DNA from: Flavobacteriales bacterium
Lineage (GTDB): Bacteria; Bacteroidota; Bacteroidia; Flavobacteriales_D; Sanyastnellaceae
Assembly (NCBI GenBank): GCA_027491215.1
Contig: JAIXWP010000135.1
Span: forward strand, 24,698-88,697
Direction of reading: 5' to 3'
Length of the DNA stretch: 64,000 nt
Part shown: positions 54,859 through 63,934 of the stretch, in pieces
Position numbering within the stretch: position 1 is the first letter of the stretch
Layout of the letters: every line of letters starts with the position of its first letter
The notes under the pieces: model-generated
The model's input: only the letters and a program-made list of their open reading frames with translations
Databases searched by the model: none
Told to the model about the DNA's origin: nothing
Translations under genes and position numbers: made by a program

Positions 54859-56499
54859 ATGTATTTTTTAAATCAGCTTTTTACCCTGCTGACTCTTTTT
54901 GTATTTTTTACAAAAAGCAATGCTCAAACTGCCTATTTCGACAAGTACGGAAAGGCTACAGAAGAGTCATCTGCTTATTACAAAAGAGAACTAGTCAATC
55001 CTCCTTCCACCTATCGCAGCACTTATATCAGCAATAATGCTATCTATTTTGAGGGAAACATCATTTCTGCCTCAACAACCGATGAAACAGAAAATGTGTT
55101 TGCTGGTCTTTGCAAGTGGTATTATAAGAGTGGCTCCATTAAGCAAGAGACCAACTACTCCACTTCGGGAGAGCTCGATGGAATAAGTAAAGAATATTAT
55201 GAGTCCGGAAAATTATTAAAAGAAATAAATTATATCAATGGAGCACCAGAGAATAATTTTTATACGGAATTTGATATTGACGGCAATGCTGTAAAAGTCT
55301 TTTTCGAAGGGTTTGAGAACAACTCAAATGATTGGGATCTATACTCAAGCAATGAATCTGAGGCAAGTATTAAGAATGGTGAGATGCGCTTGAAATCATT
55401 AACCGAAAAAGGAACATCTAGATATATCAATGTCGAATCTGATCTATCCGATTTCTCCATCGAGACCAATATCAGACTCGTTAAAAATAATAAAGGCGCA
55501 TACGCAATTACGGGGCTAATATTTGGATTCAAAGACTGGGATAATTATTGGTATTTTACTATTACCAACGAACGTTTTTCGGTAGGGCAAATATTTGAGG
55601 GCATTAGAAATATTAAAGTAAATAATGATTACTCCAGCGATGTAAGTTTAACTGAAGAGAATAAACTCAAGATCATTACCAACGGCAATCGATTGTTGTT
55701 TTCAATCAACGGCACAGTGCAATATGCATTAAATCAACCATCTTTTGCTGGCAGAAATGTTGGATATGTCTTATACGGCAAGCAAGTTGAAGCAGTTTAC
55801 ACTGAATTAATCATCAAAGAATTCAGCAGCGGTATTGGTTCTAAAAGTAGTCCTTCTGGTTCTTCAAATGTAAAAAGCACAGGAACAGGAGTTATTGTTG
55901 GCAAAGAAGGATTTATTACCACGAACTATCACGTCATTGAAAACAATTCTTCCATAGAAGTAGATATTTCCCAGGATGGAATTACTAAAACGTACAAAGC
56001 AAAAGTTGTGACAGTTGATAAGGCAAATGACCTAGCCATCATTAAAATTGAAGACACCAGTTTTTCTCCTCTTACAGAAATACCTTACGCAGTAAAGACC
56101 ACAAACGCTATAGAGGTTGGGGCAACAGCTTATACCATTGGATATCCCTTAGCCTTAAGTGGTATGGGAACCGAAGTGAAGTTTACAGATGGAAAAATAA
56201 GTGCAAAGACAGGGTATGACGGCGCATTAAACTCATTTCAAACGAGCATTCCCGTTCAGCCAGGCAACAGCGGCGGTCCTATCTTTAATAAAAACGGCGA
56301 ATTGATTGGAATAATCAATGCTAAAATCAGCAATGCAGATAATGTTAGCTATGGCATTAAAGCCAATAACCTCGTTTCCTTAATCGAAACGGTAGAAGGC
56401 ATTATGACACCTAGTAACGCAGGATTGCTTCAATCCAAATCACTTGAAGAGCAGATAAAAGTGCTTTCGAACTATGTCGTACTTATAAAGATTAGATAA
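54859..56499 (+). CDS. secreted MORN_2-like / laminin-G-like / trypsin-like (S1C) serine protease
   Basis: Signal peptide; YYESGKLLKEINYINGAPENNFY; jelly-roll-like WDLYSS...SVGQIFEG; catalytic TNYHVIE, NDLAIIKI, QPGNSGGPIFN. Confidence 0.88.
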   Translation: MYFLNQLFTLLTLFVFFTKSNAQTAYFDKYGKATEESSAYYKRELVNPPSTYRSTYISNNAIYFEGNIISASTTDETENVFAGLCKWYYKSGSIKQETNYSTSGELDGISKEYYESGKLLKEINYINGAPENNFYTEFDIDGNAVKVFFEGFENNSNDWDLYSSNESEASIKNGEMRLKSLTEKGTSRYINVESDLSDFSIETNIRLVKNNKGAYAITGLIFGFKDWDNYWYFTITNERFSVGQIFEGIRNIKVNNDYSSDVSLTEENKLKIITNGNRLLFSINGTVQYALNQPSFAGRNVGYVLYGKQVEAVYTELIIKEFSSGIGSKSSPSGSSNVKSTGTGVIVGKEGFITTNYHVIENNSSIEVDISQDGITKTYKAKVVTVDKANDLAIIKIEDTSFSPLTEIPYAVKTTNAIEVGATAYTIGYPLALSGMGTEVKFTDGKISAKTGYDGALNSFQTSIPVQPGNSGGPIFNKNGELIGIINAKISNADNVSYGIKANNLVSLIETVEGIMTPSNAGLLQSKSLEEQIKVLSNYVVLIKIR

Positions 56500-56501
56500 T
56501 C

Positions 56502-57323
56502 ATGAAAGCATTTTCATTCTTGTTTGTATTTCTATTTTTATCCAACAGTATTTCCTTTGCTCAATCCGCGAATGAGCTCGACCAAAAATATCGCCCAAAA
56601 GAAGGTAGCTCGAAAGAACTTTCAGCAGAGAGCAATGAAACTCCAAGAGCGAATGGCATCATCAAAAACGCTCTTTACTTCGAACCACTGCTTCTCTCGA
56701 GAGGAAATGTTGCACTAACATATGAAAGAGAAATTTCTAAGATTGGAATTTCATTAGTAGGTACCTTGGGATATAATATTTTCCCCGACTACGTAACGCT
56801 TTCCACCCTGAAAGAAGACATGTTTCTTGGCGGAACGTATTCAAGCAACCCATCAACACTCACGTCAGCTGACTACTTTTCGAAGGCAAGTCAAGATGGA
56901 GGAGGATTGTTCTTTCAAGGATCGGCTCGTATATTTTTAAGAGAATACTTTGGAGACTTAGACGGCAGCGGATTGGAATTGATTTACAGAAGATCCAGTC
57001 AAAACTTTATAATTCCGGGTAATGATGCGAATACACAACAAGACTTTATTACTTATCCCAAACCACAAATTGACCCAGTCACCTACACCTCATTTGTAAT
57101 TGCATTTCGCTCGCAAACTGTTGGCACTGGTCGTCGACCTTTCATTCATGGAATTACCTATGGAATTGGCATCAGACAAGTCAAATTTCCATCCTACATT
57201 TATACGGATACGACAGATCAATTCGGAAACTATATACAAAGCGTTAATCGATCTTCAGATAAATTTGAAACAACTCAAGGATTCACATTAATGTTTAATT
57301 ATAGCCTTGGCTTCGGCTGGTAA
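56502..57323 (+). CDS. hypothetical outer-membrane-like protein
   Basis: 273 aa, signal peptide, beta-rich PLLLSRGNVALTYEREISKIGISLVGTLGYN...LMFNYSLGFGW. Confidence 0.75.
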   Translation: MKAFSFLFVFLFLSNSISFAQSANELDQKYRPKEGSSKELSAESNETPRANGIIKNALYFEPLLLSRGNVALTYEREISKIGISLVGTLGYNIFPDYVTLSTLKEDMFLGGTYSSNPSTLTSADYFSKASQDGGGLFFQGSARIFLREYFGDLDGSGLELIYRRSSQNFIIPGNDANTQQDFITYPKPQIDPVTYTSFVIAFRSQTVGTGRRPFIHGITYGIGIRQVKFPSYIYTDTTDQFGNYIQSVNRSSDKFETTQGFTLMFNYSLGFGW

Positions 57324-57340
57324 ATTCTCTACACAATCAT

Positions 57341-59068
57341 ATGAAAAACAAGCTCGTTCTAACAATTGCACTAGTCGTTTCGATTTTGAAACTGGCTGCA
57401 CAGGACGCCTCTATTAAATGGGGTAACTCCATCACCTATCATCATAAAACGAATGGTTTCTTTGACGAAGTCATTGGCGACAATGCTGATTATGTCTATA
57501 CCCTATTTGATGACGGAAATCAATTGAATGTCAAAAATGTCAAAATCGTTTCGTATTCGAAATCGAACGCAAATAAAAAAGGTGAATACATCCTTAAAGG
57601 TTTTGGCAAACAAAGTCCAAAAGAAATTGTAAATGCTCACATAGAAAATGTGGTAGTTTTCGAAGATGTGATCTATGTTTTCTGGCGAACATTGGACTCA
57701 AAAGTTGCATCATATTATGTTCAAAGTGTCACTTCTGACTTGAAAGAAAAAGGCAAGCTTAAAAAGATTTATGAAGTGAATGCTGATATTAGAAAATCAG
57801 GTGAATCACTTGCATTCATTATCGCTAACCCAGATGCAAATTCAAGAGTTATCATTGGAAACGAAGTAAAAGGTCCAAATGATTCCTTTAATGTTAAATA
57901 CAAAATTCTTGAAAAAGATCTTACTTTTTCAGATCAAAATGAGATCACGCTTCCATTGGAATGGAATTCTAAGTCGAGAGATTTTGGGTTAAAATCAAGC
58001 TATACTTTTACAGACTCTGGAATGCTCTTTATCAGCAACGGAACAAAAGAAGAAATTGCAGGAGGCACGGCTAGACGCCCGAAATACAGATACTTCAATA
58101 CCTATACTATCGTTAATTTGACTACAGGAGATGCAAAGTCATTCCCCTTTAAGTTTGAAGGTAAAAGATTAACAGGAATTCGATACAGAACATTTAGAAA
58201 CAATGGTATGCTCGAAGGCTTCTACTCTGATCAAGAAGGAGATGACGATAAGAGCAAGAGAATTGATGGAATCTTCCACGCGGATATCAACTTTGAAAAA
58301 GGAATAATTGAAGAACCAGTCTTCAATAAATTTGATCAAGACTTCCTTGATGCACTTTATCCTAAAAAGGGCAACACAGAAGATATGTCTAAGCGTAAGC
58401 AGAAAAAAGAAGAACAAAAATTAGACAACGAACTAGATGAAATGGTTATAGAACAGATCATTGACGATAATGGTAATCCAATTCTAGTATGTTCGCAAAT
58501 GAACAATTACACTGTAACCACTTGTGATGGAAAAGGAAATTGTACTACAAGTTATTATTGCAGTAAATCAAACATCATCACTTTCAAATTAGATAATGAG
58601 AATAAGATTGATTGGTGGACTATAACAGCCCGTAGCTATACCTATTCAGGTTGGAATGTATATGATGTAGGAGTTTCGCCATTAAAAGAAGGCAAGTACA
58701 TGATTACATATGCTTCTGCCCTTAACAAAGACGAACTTGACAACTCAAGTAAGGTTAAAAAAAATGAGGTGAAATCGAAGGACGAAAGAAGAGAGTTGAT
58801 GGAATATTCTGTTCTTGATGTAAAAGCTGGAAGAGTAGAAAAAAAGAAAATGCAGATCAACGCTCCTAACACTCCAACCGAAAAACTGAAGACGGTTAAT
58901 CCAACAGACTTCTATCTAATGGATGGAAAAGTATTTGTGTTTTCGAATAACAAGGTAAAGAAGCCAGGCGTAATGTGCCTTGCGTACCTCACGTTCTGTA
59001 TTATCAGTCCATTCAAAGGTTCTGGTTACAAAGGAGAAGGAACGATGGGTATCTTAGAATCAGAATAG
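57341..59068 (+). CDS. secreted hypothetical protein
   Basis: 575 aa, signal peptide MKNKLVLTIALVVSILKLAAQD; no family recognised. Confidence 0.75.
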   Translation: MKNKLVLTIALVVSILKLAAQDASIKWGNSITYHHKTNGFFDEVIGDNADYVYTLFDDGNQLNVKNVKIVSYSKSNANKKGEYILKGFGKQSPKEIVNAHIENVVVFEDVIYVFWRTLDSKVASYYVQSVTSDLKEKGKLKKIYEVNADIRKSGESLAFIIANPDANSRVIIGNEVKGPNDSFNVKYKILEKDLTFSDQNEITLPLEWNSKSRDFGLKSSYTFTDSGMLFISNGTKEEIAGGTARRPKYRYFNTYTIVNLTTGDAKSFPFKFEGKRLTGIRYRTFRNNGMLEGFYSDQEGDDDKSKRIDGIFHADINFEKGIIEEPVFNKFDQDFLDALYPKKGNTEDMSKRKQKKEEQKLDNELDEMVIEQIIDDNGNPILVCSQMNNYTVTTCDGKGNCTTSYYCSKSNIITFKLDNENKIDWWTITARSYTYSGWNVYDVGVSPLKEGKYMITYASALNKDELDNSSKVKKNEVKSKDERRELMEYSVLDVKAGRVEKKKMQINAPNTPTEKLKTVNPTDFYLMDGKVFVFSNNKVKKPGVMCLAYLTFCIISPFKGSGYKGEGTMGILESE

Positions 59069-59881
59069 GATTTTTAGAGGATATTTATTCAAATGATTTT
59101 TTAGAACGAGCTCGCAATTATTGCTGAGCTCGTTTCTTTTTTTAAGCTGTCTCTTCTCGGTAATTTTCTTAGTCAATTCAATATTTCCAAGATAAATTTT
59201 TGGAAACCATGTAACCGTCCAAAGTCCTGCGTTTAAATAAAGCTTGGCAACCGATAGCTCATACAGTCCATAGATCGCCGCACCATTCAAAATAAGGCTC
59301 CCTATGCCCTTTCCTACTTTTCCCTGAGCAATACTTCCGCTTCCTGGAATGACCGCACTCATGACCTTATAAATGGGCTTCTCTTGGATTTTAAAGTTGA
59401 CTACCTCACATAAGCAATCAACCTGTTTTAACTCAGGAAAAAGAACATTAACGCCAACCATAGCACTGTCAAGTTCTTCCGCGCTATACTTGGACGCAAT
59501 TATCAGATATAAAAGCCACTCCTCTTCGCTTCTCAACTCGCCAACTAAATTCTTGTATTTATTGACCTCACTCCAGGCTAATAAATATTCATGTTGACTG
59601 AATGCAATCAATGATTTATTCCATCTAAATTTTTTCAGTTCAGCGGTATCCTTAAAATTTTCAACATTATAGGAGCGCATAGATTGCAGTGTAGAGGCCT
59701 CGTTGGGTCTTTCATTTATAAGCAGCTTTAACTTTTCCCAATGCAAAGAATCCTTCTCTGCTTGTGAAGATGCACGAAACCACTGCCACTCCAGTTGAAG
59801 CAGCAGACTATCACTATTTTGAGCGTTAGAAGTATCAACGCTCAAAACAAGTGCAGCTATCACTATAGTAATTCGCAGCAT
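59060..59881 (-). CDS. DUF5683-like membrane-associated protein
   Basis: Start at MLRITIVIAALVLS; SAVIPGSGSIAQGKVGKGIGSLILNGAAIYGLYEL. Confidence 0.7.
   Translation of the reverse strand: MLRITIVIAALVLSVDTSNAQNSDSLLLQLEWQWFRASSQAEKDSLHWEKLKLLINERPNEASTLQSMRSYNVENFKDTAELKKFRWNKSLIAFSQHEYLLAWSEVNKYKNLVGELRSEEEWLLYLIIASKYSAEELDSAMVGVNVLFPELKQVDCLCEVVNFKIQEKPIYKVMSAVIPGSGSIAQGKVGKGIGSLILNGAAIYGLYELSVAKLYLNAGLWTVTWFPKIYLGNIELTKKITEKRQLKKRNELSNNCELVLKNHLNKYPLKILF
59105..59143 (+). terminator. intrinsic terminator of 54859-59068 operon, located inside the 3' end of the convergent gene
   Basis: AACGAGCTC-gCAATTATTGct-GAGCTCGTT then TCTTTTTTT. Confidence 0.65.
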
Positions 59882-60620
59882 CAATGTAAAACTGTTCTTC
59901 TTTTTCTTGATAAATGATTGCAATATCTCTCGCAGCACCGACCGCCTCTCCAATGTAGAACACCTGAAATCCAACAAACATGACGATCGTGTATGGATTT
60001 AAAACACCTAATACGATAGCGCTTTCCGCTACCTGAAGTCCTAACGTGGCGGGCATAACAAAAGCGGTCTTGGATAACGCCTCTCGACCTGCATAGGCCC
60101 TGCCCCACCCTGGAGCAATCAGACTACGAAAAAATGCAGTTGACTTCTTTTTCGAAGCCTGCTCTTTCAATTCATTGACATTTGCAAGGAGCCACTCTTC
60201 TGGCTGTTCCCACATTACGCTCAATGCGGCATAAGCAAAGAAACACTTACGCAAAGCGAGATGTACCTCCGACACCTCCTTCCAATCTGATGCCACAAAC
60301 CAACGAGTGCGAATATCAGGATTTGCAATCGCACGCACAGCAATGCAATTCTGCAAGCATGTATCTTGAAGCGCCACCGCACCGCCGTTTTCATAATAAT
60401 GAATGCAAGAGTCCATTTCATTTTTTAGAAAAAAAGAAATGGACTTTAAATAGCTAGTAGTGTCCTGGGAAGTATCGAGCTGTTGGATATAGGTATCCAA
60501 TTGACTCGTTAAGCCTTCTTTTCTCAAATGCGATATAAATGCGGAATCATATGGTAGTTGTGCCCAAAGGGAAAAGCCATTTACCCAACAAAACAGTGAA
60601 AGAATAATGACCCTAATCAT
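59835..60620 (-). CDS. second DUF5683-like protein
   Basis: 261 aa; signal peptide; SLIAPGWGRAYAGREALSKTAFVMPATLGLQVAE. Confidence 0.72.
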   Translation of the reverse strand: MIRVIILSLFCWVNGFSLWAQLPYDSAFISHLRKEGLTSQLDTYIQQLDTSQDTTSYLKSISFFLKNEMDSCIHYYENGGAVALQDTCLQNCIAVRAIANPDIRTRWFVASDWKEVSEVHLALRKCFFAYAALSVMWEQPEEWLLANVNELKEQASKKKSTAFFRSLIAPGWGRAYAGREALSKTAFVMPATLGLQVAESAIVLGVLNPYTIVMFVGFQVFYIGEAVGAARDIAIIYQEKEEQFYIDAANYYSDSCTCFER

Positions 60621-61059
60621 ACTTGCTTTTAACGCGTCCAGTTTCCGGATGAATCATATGTGGCGGAGTATCTTCAACGCAACTCTCATTGCAAGACATC
60701 AAGCGGTATGCTCCAAAATATATCCCTTTCGCCAGACCATGCTTTTCAATCATCTTTTTTGCGAAAGATGAGCAAGTCAATTCGTAAGCACAATTACCCG
60801 TGAGTTGCTCTGAAATCACTCTTTGATAAACAAACATCAACCCGCCTGATATATAAACGAGTGGATTAATTTTTTGAGAAAAACTCAATTCCTTTGTTTT
60901 CAAAAACGCACGCTTAGCGGGCTCTTTATATTCATAAATTGAAAATGCATTATTTAGAAACGCCGTATGGAAGGTGCTGTCCGATTGCCCCAACCCCACG
61001 TGTGATGCCAGTATCAATAGACCAAGAAATAGCACTACAAATGACCATCTCAATTTCAT
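60613..61059 (-). CDS. YidD-family (membrane protein insertion efficiency factor-like) protein with N-terminal signal peptide
   Basis: 148 aa; MFVYQRVISEQLTGNCAYELTCSSFAKKMIEKHGLAKGIYFGAYRLMSCN. Confidence 0.85.
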   Translation of the reverse strand: MKLRWSFVVLFLGLLILASHVGLGQSDSTFHTAFLNNAFSIYEYKEPAKRAFLKTKELSFSQKINPLVYISGGLMFVYQRVISEQLTGNCAYELTCSSFAKKMIEKHGLAKGIYFGAYRLMSCNESCVEDTPPHMIHPETGRVKSKYD

Positions 61060-61117
61060 AGGCGCAATTTACTCATTATGATTTAAATGAATTTACTTTG
61101 CATCAATAGAAAGTAAA

Positions 61118-61600
61118 ATGATCACGATCCGAGAAAAAAGACTACGACATGTGTTTCGTCATTTTGATAAAAATGCTGCTGGTAGTAGTTTTAATCATGA
61201 CGTTTTCCCTCACATTCATAGCATCATTCACTACGCAAATAGTCACACTCCTATTCACACCTATAAGCAGCCAAAGAACCGAGAAGTAAGAATCTTTCAT
61301 TGTTCAGAGTTCGATCACATCGGCAATGTAGGTATTGCGCTGAAAAGCGAACTCCCGGCTGAGGCTATACAAAAGGAAACACGAGATGGTTTTCTAATAG
61401 AAGTTGGTCTTGTCAAAGAATTTAAAAAGACCCAACACCTCTGTATCGTCGTAGAAAAAAAGAAAGACCGTTATTTTCTAATCACTGCTTATCCAGGAAA
61501 TAAATCTGAGTCATTTCCCCACCGGAATCAAACACCCGAAGAACGCACTCAAAGCGCAGCCTTCTGGGACAAATATGTATTGTTGAAAGTTGTGGATTAA
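61118..61600 (+). CDS. hypothetical protein resembling BECR-fold (PBECR/barnase-EndoU-RelE-like) nuclease
   Basis: RHVFRHFDKNAAGSSFNHDVFPHIHSIIHYA ... RDGFLIEVGLV...CIVVEKKKDRYFLITAYPGN. Confidence 0.5.
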   Translation: MITIREKRLRHVFRHFDKNAAGSSFNHDVFPHIHSIIHYANSHTPIHTYKQPKNREVRIFHCSEFDHIGNVGIALKSELPAEAIQKETRDGFLIEVGLVKEFKKTQHLCIVVEKKKDRYFLITAYPGNKSESFPHRNQTPEERTQSAAFWDKYVLLKVVD

Positions 61601-61648
61601 TGGCCGGCGGCTTGCGGCTAGCGGCCGTCAGCTGATAACCGAAAGCCA

Positions 61649-62272
61649 TCACCGTCCCGCGTGCTTCTTCATTTCCGCCGCCACCATTGCGCTTTCGCCG
61701 CCGATTGCTTCTAGTCGTTGGCGTATATTACTGAGACTTGCTTCGTCTCTATTTTGGCTGAGTTTGAAAACATTTTCTAGTCGCTCCACTTTTATTTCAA
61801 TACCGACGATGGCAGGCATCATTTTATCGAGGTATGAAGGGGCGAGATTATCGACGATGGTTTTTGATGCCGTGTTTCCTCCTTCAAATTTCAAGGTGAA
61901 TTTTTTCATAAAAGAGAAGAGTTCTTCTACCGACATAAATCGAATCTTTCCTTCCGCTTGAACACTCACATAATTCCATGTAGACCCCATGCTTTGATCG
62001 CTATACCAAGACGCGCTTACATAGCAACTAGGCCCAGTGAACACAGCTAATACATTCTCATTTTCCTCGAAGCACTTGTGATGATCCGTCTTTCTCATGA
62101 TATGCCCTTGAAGATAAAGCTCGCCGTCTCTCTCCTCCACGATCACCGGGATCTGCGTTGCCACAGGCTTACCTTCCTTTGTGCTTCCTGTCAAGAAAAT
62201 AAAAGGATGTTCATTCATGAACTCCATCACTTCTTGATGATCCTTCGCTTTAAAATGAGAAAAGTGATACAT
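61649..62272 (-). CDS. FMN-binding negative transcriptional regulator (PaiB-like)
   Basis: HPFIFLTGSTKEGKPVATQIPVIVEERDGELYLQGHIMRKTDHHKCF...VFTGPSCYVSASWY. Confidence 0.9.
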   Translation of the reverse strand: MYHFSHFKAKDHQEVMEFMNEHPFIFLTGSTKEGKPVATQIPVIVEERDGELYLQGHIMRKTDHHKCFEENENVLAVFTGPSCYVSASWYSDQSMGSTWNYVSVQAEGKIRFMSVEELFSFMKKFTLKFEGGNTASKTIVDNLAPSYLDKMMPAIVGIEIKVERLENVFKLSQNRDEASLSNIRQRLEAIGGESAMVAAEMKKHAGR

Positions 62273-62332
62273 ACTATCGGTGGTTTAATTTCTCAAGAAT
62301 AGAGAAAAAAATCTCAATTCGAGATTCGAAAA

Positions 62333-63646
62333 TCACTGCCCTGTTTTGAATTCGATTCGATATGGAATACTTTGATTCAAGCCGTCCTCCTTAGCAAAAC
62401 CTGAAACGATGAGGTGATACCTTGTATTTGGTTTCAAAGGTTCGAGTTCGAAATTAAATTTCCGTTTATCGTCAGACCTTCCAAGGAATTTACTAATCCG
62501 CAAGATTTCACCATCAAAATTTTCATCAATATCAAGGTTTCTGCAGCAATCACTCATTTCATCAGAGAACTCTATTGTAAGGTATTTCATAGCTCTTGGA
62601 ACGTTTTGAGCACCGTTTTCCAAATCACCTAAATCAACAACTGTAGGTCTTTGAGCTTCGTACTGTTCTCCTATTTGGGCCCATGTTAGCGGTAAAAATT
62701 TCGACTCATCTAGCATTTTCGCAAAAGCGACTTCATCATTATAATCCAGCTCAATCAAGTCCTTTATTGCTTGCTCTTTGTTGGTTGCTTTGTTGTAATA
62801 AATCTCACAGATTTCGAACCCAATATAATAGCCCAGGTCGCGAACCGCTAGTTCATTTTGATTTGCGTTCCACACCCAATTCCAAACATCACTATCTCGG
62901 ACCACCTCTTTCATAAATTGCTTGACCACCTTCTCCTTGTTTTCTTTACCGTATTTTACTGGAGCAGAAAGCGGTGCTTTTGCGATAAGTGTCGAAATAA
63001 ATTCAGCCACACCTTCTGCCATGCAAATGTGTACAATGGTATTATTCTCCCAAGGCTTTTGTTGTGTGTGAATTAATTCATGCAACGCAGTGAGAGGAAA
63101 ATTGTAAGGAACCGAAAGTTTGATAGCAGTTTGAATCCTTTCTGGTAGTTCATCGATTACTGCATTTTCATTGGCAAGGAAATATTCTCCTCCAATGAGC
63201 ACGTTCCCATTCATGTAAGTGCCGCCGCTTCGAAATACTCCGATTGGGATGTACACGGTCGCGTCTTTTAATTCAGGATAAATTCTTTTTAGTTCTTGAA
63301 AATACTTTTCTGCGACAGCAGCATCCTTGAGCATATTCTGTTGATTCCCGCGAATAGAGTTCCAGTATTTTGGATAATTCAAGATTGCCTCAACATATTC
63401 ATAATCCTTGTAGTCGCGCGCTGCCATAAGTCCTTTGAGACCATCTGATCCGCGATTGATATATAATTCGTTGATTAATTTTATTCGCTCTAGGCTGTCT
63501 TTGCTCACCGTAATCTTATCATACGCCTCCCAAAAGTGATCGATATCAGAAGTCACGATTTTGATTGTTTGCTGTTGCCCTATTCCATTCGAAACTGTAA
63601 CAACTAATAAAAACATCTGAATTAGTATTCTGAAAATCTTAGCCAT
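62333..63646 (-). CDS. secreted HExxH metalloprotease-like protein (DUF2268-like) with C-terminal Ig-like domain
   Basis: 437 aa; LTALHELIHTQQKPWENNTIVHICMAEGVAEFIS; GNVLIGGEYFLA. Confidence 0.75.
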   Translation of the reverse strand: MAKIFRILIQMFLLVVTVSNGIGQQQTIKIVTSDIDHFWEAYDKITVSKDSLERIKLINELYINRGSDGLKGLMAARDYKDYEYVEAILNYPKYWNSIRGNQQNMLKDAAVAEKYFQELKRIYPELKDATVYIPIGVFRSGGTYMNGNVLIGGEYFLANENAVIDELPERIQTAIKLSVPYNFPLTALHELIHTQQKPWENNTIVHICMAEGVAEFISTLIAKAPLSAPVKYGKENKEKVVKQFMKEVVRDSDVWNWVWNANQNELAVRDLGYYIGFEICEIYYNKATNKEQAIKDLIELDYNDEVAFAKMLDESKFLPLTWAQIGEQYEAQRPTVVDLGDLENGAQNVPRAMKYLTIEFSDEMSDCCRNLDIDENFDGEILRISKFLGRSDDKRKFNFELEPLKPNTRYHLIVSGFAKEDGLNQSIPYRIEFKTGQ

Positions 63647-63740
63647 AGTGTGAAATCAAGATGAGTTTTGATAACTCAAGTATAGAGAAAAAATTCTCTA
63701 TTCTCGTTTCGAAATTCGAAAATTGAATCTTGACAAAAAA

Positions 63741-63763
63741 AAAGAGCCCAAAGTGGGCTCTTT
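63741..63763 (-). terminator. intrinsic terminator of tRNA-Ser
   Basis: AAAGAGCCCA-AAG-TGGGCTCTTT with flanking T/A tracts. Confidence 0.85.
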
Positions 63764-63773
63764 CTTTTTTTTG

Positions 63774-63861
63774 CGGAGAGTTAGGGATTCGAACCCTAGA
63801 TACCCTTTTGGGGTATACACACTTTCCAGGCGTGCTCTTTCGACCACTCAGACAACTCTCC
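63774..63861 (-). tRNA. tRNA-Ser (anticodon GGA)
   Basis: Minus strand GGAGAGTTGTCTGAGTGGTCGAAAGAGCACGCCTGGAAAGTGTGTATACCCCAAAAGGGTATCTAGGGTTCGAATCCCTAACTCTCCG; class II variable arm. Confidence 0.95.
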
Positions 63862-63865
63862 AAAC

Positions 63866-63934
63866 TTTACACTTTCTCAACGTGCCGGTTCCTGAGCTTC
63901 GCCGAAGGACGGCCACTCAGACAACTCTCCAAAC
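63866..63934 (-). pseudogene. tRNA-Ser-like remnant with REP-like insertion
   Basis: Minus strand GTTTGGAGAGTTGTCTGAGTGG (identical to tRNA-Ser 5' end and leader) followed by CCGTCCTTCGGCGAAGCTCAGGAACCGGCACG and TTGAGAAAGTGTAAA. Confidence 0.6.
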
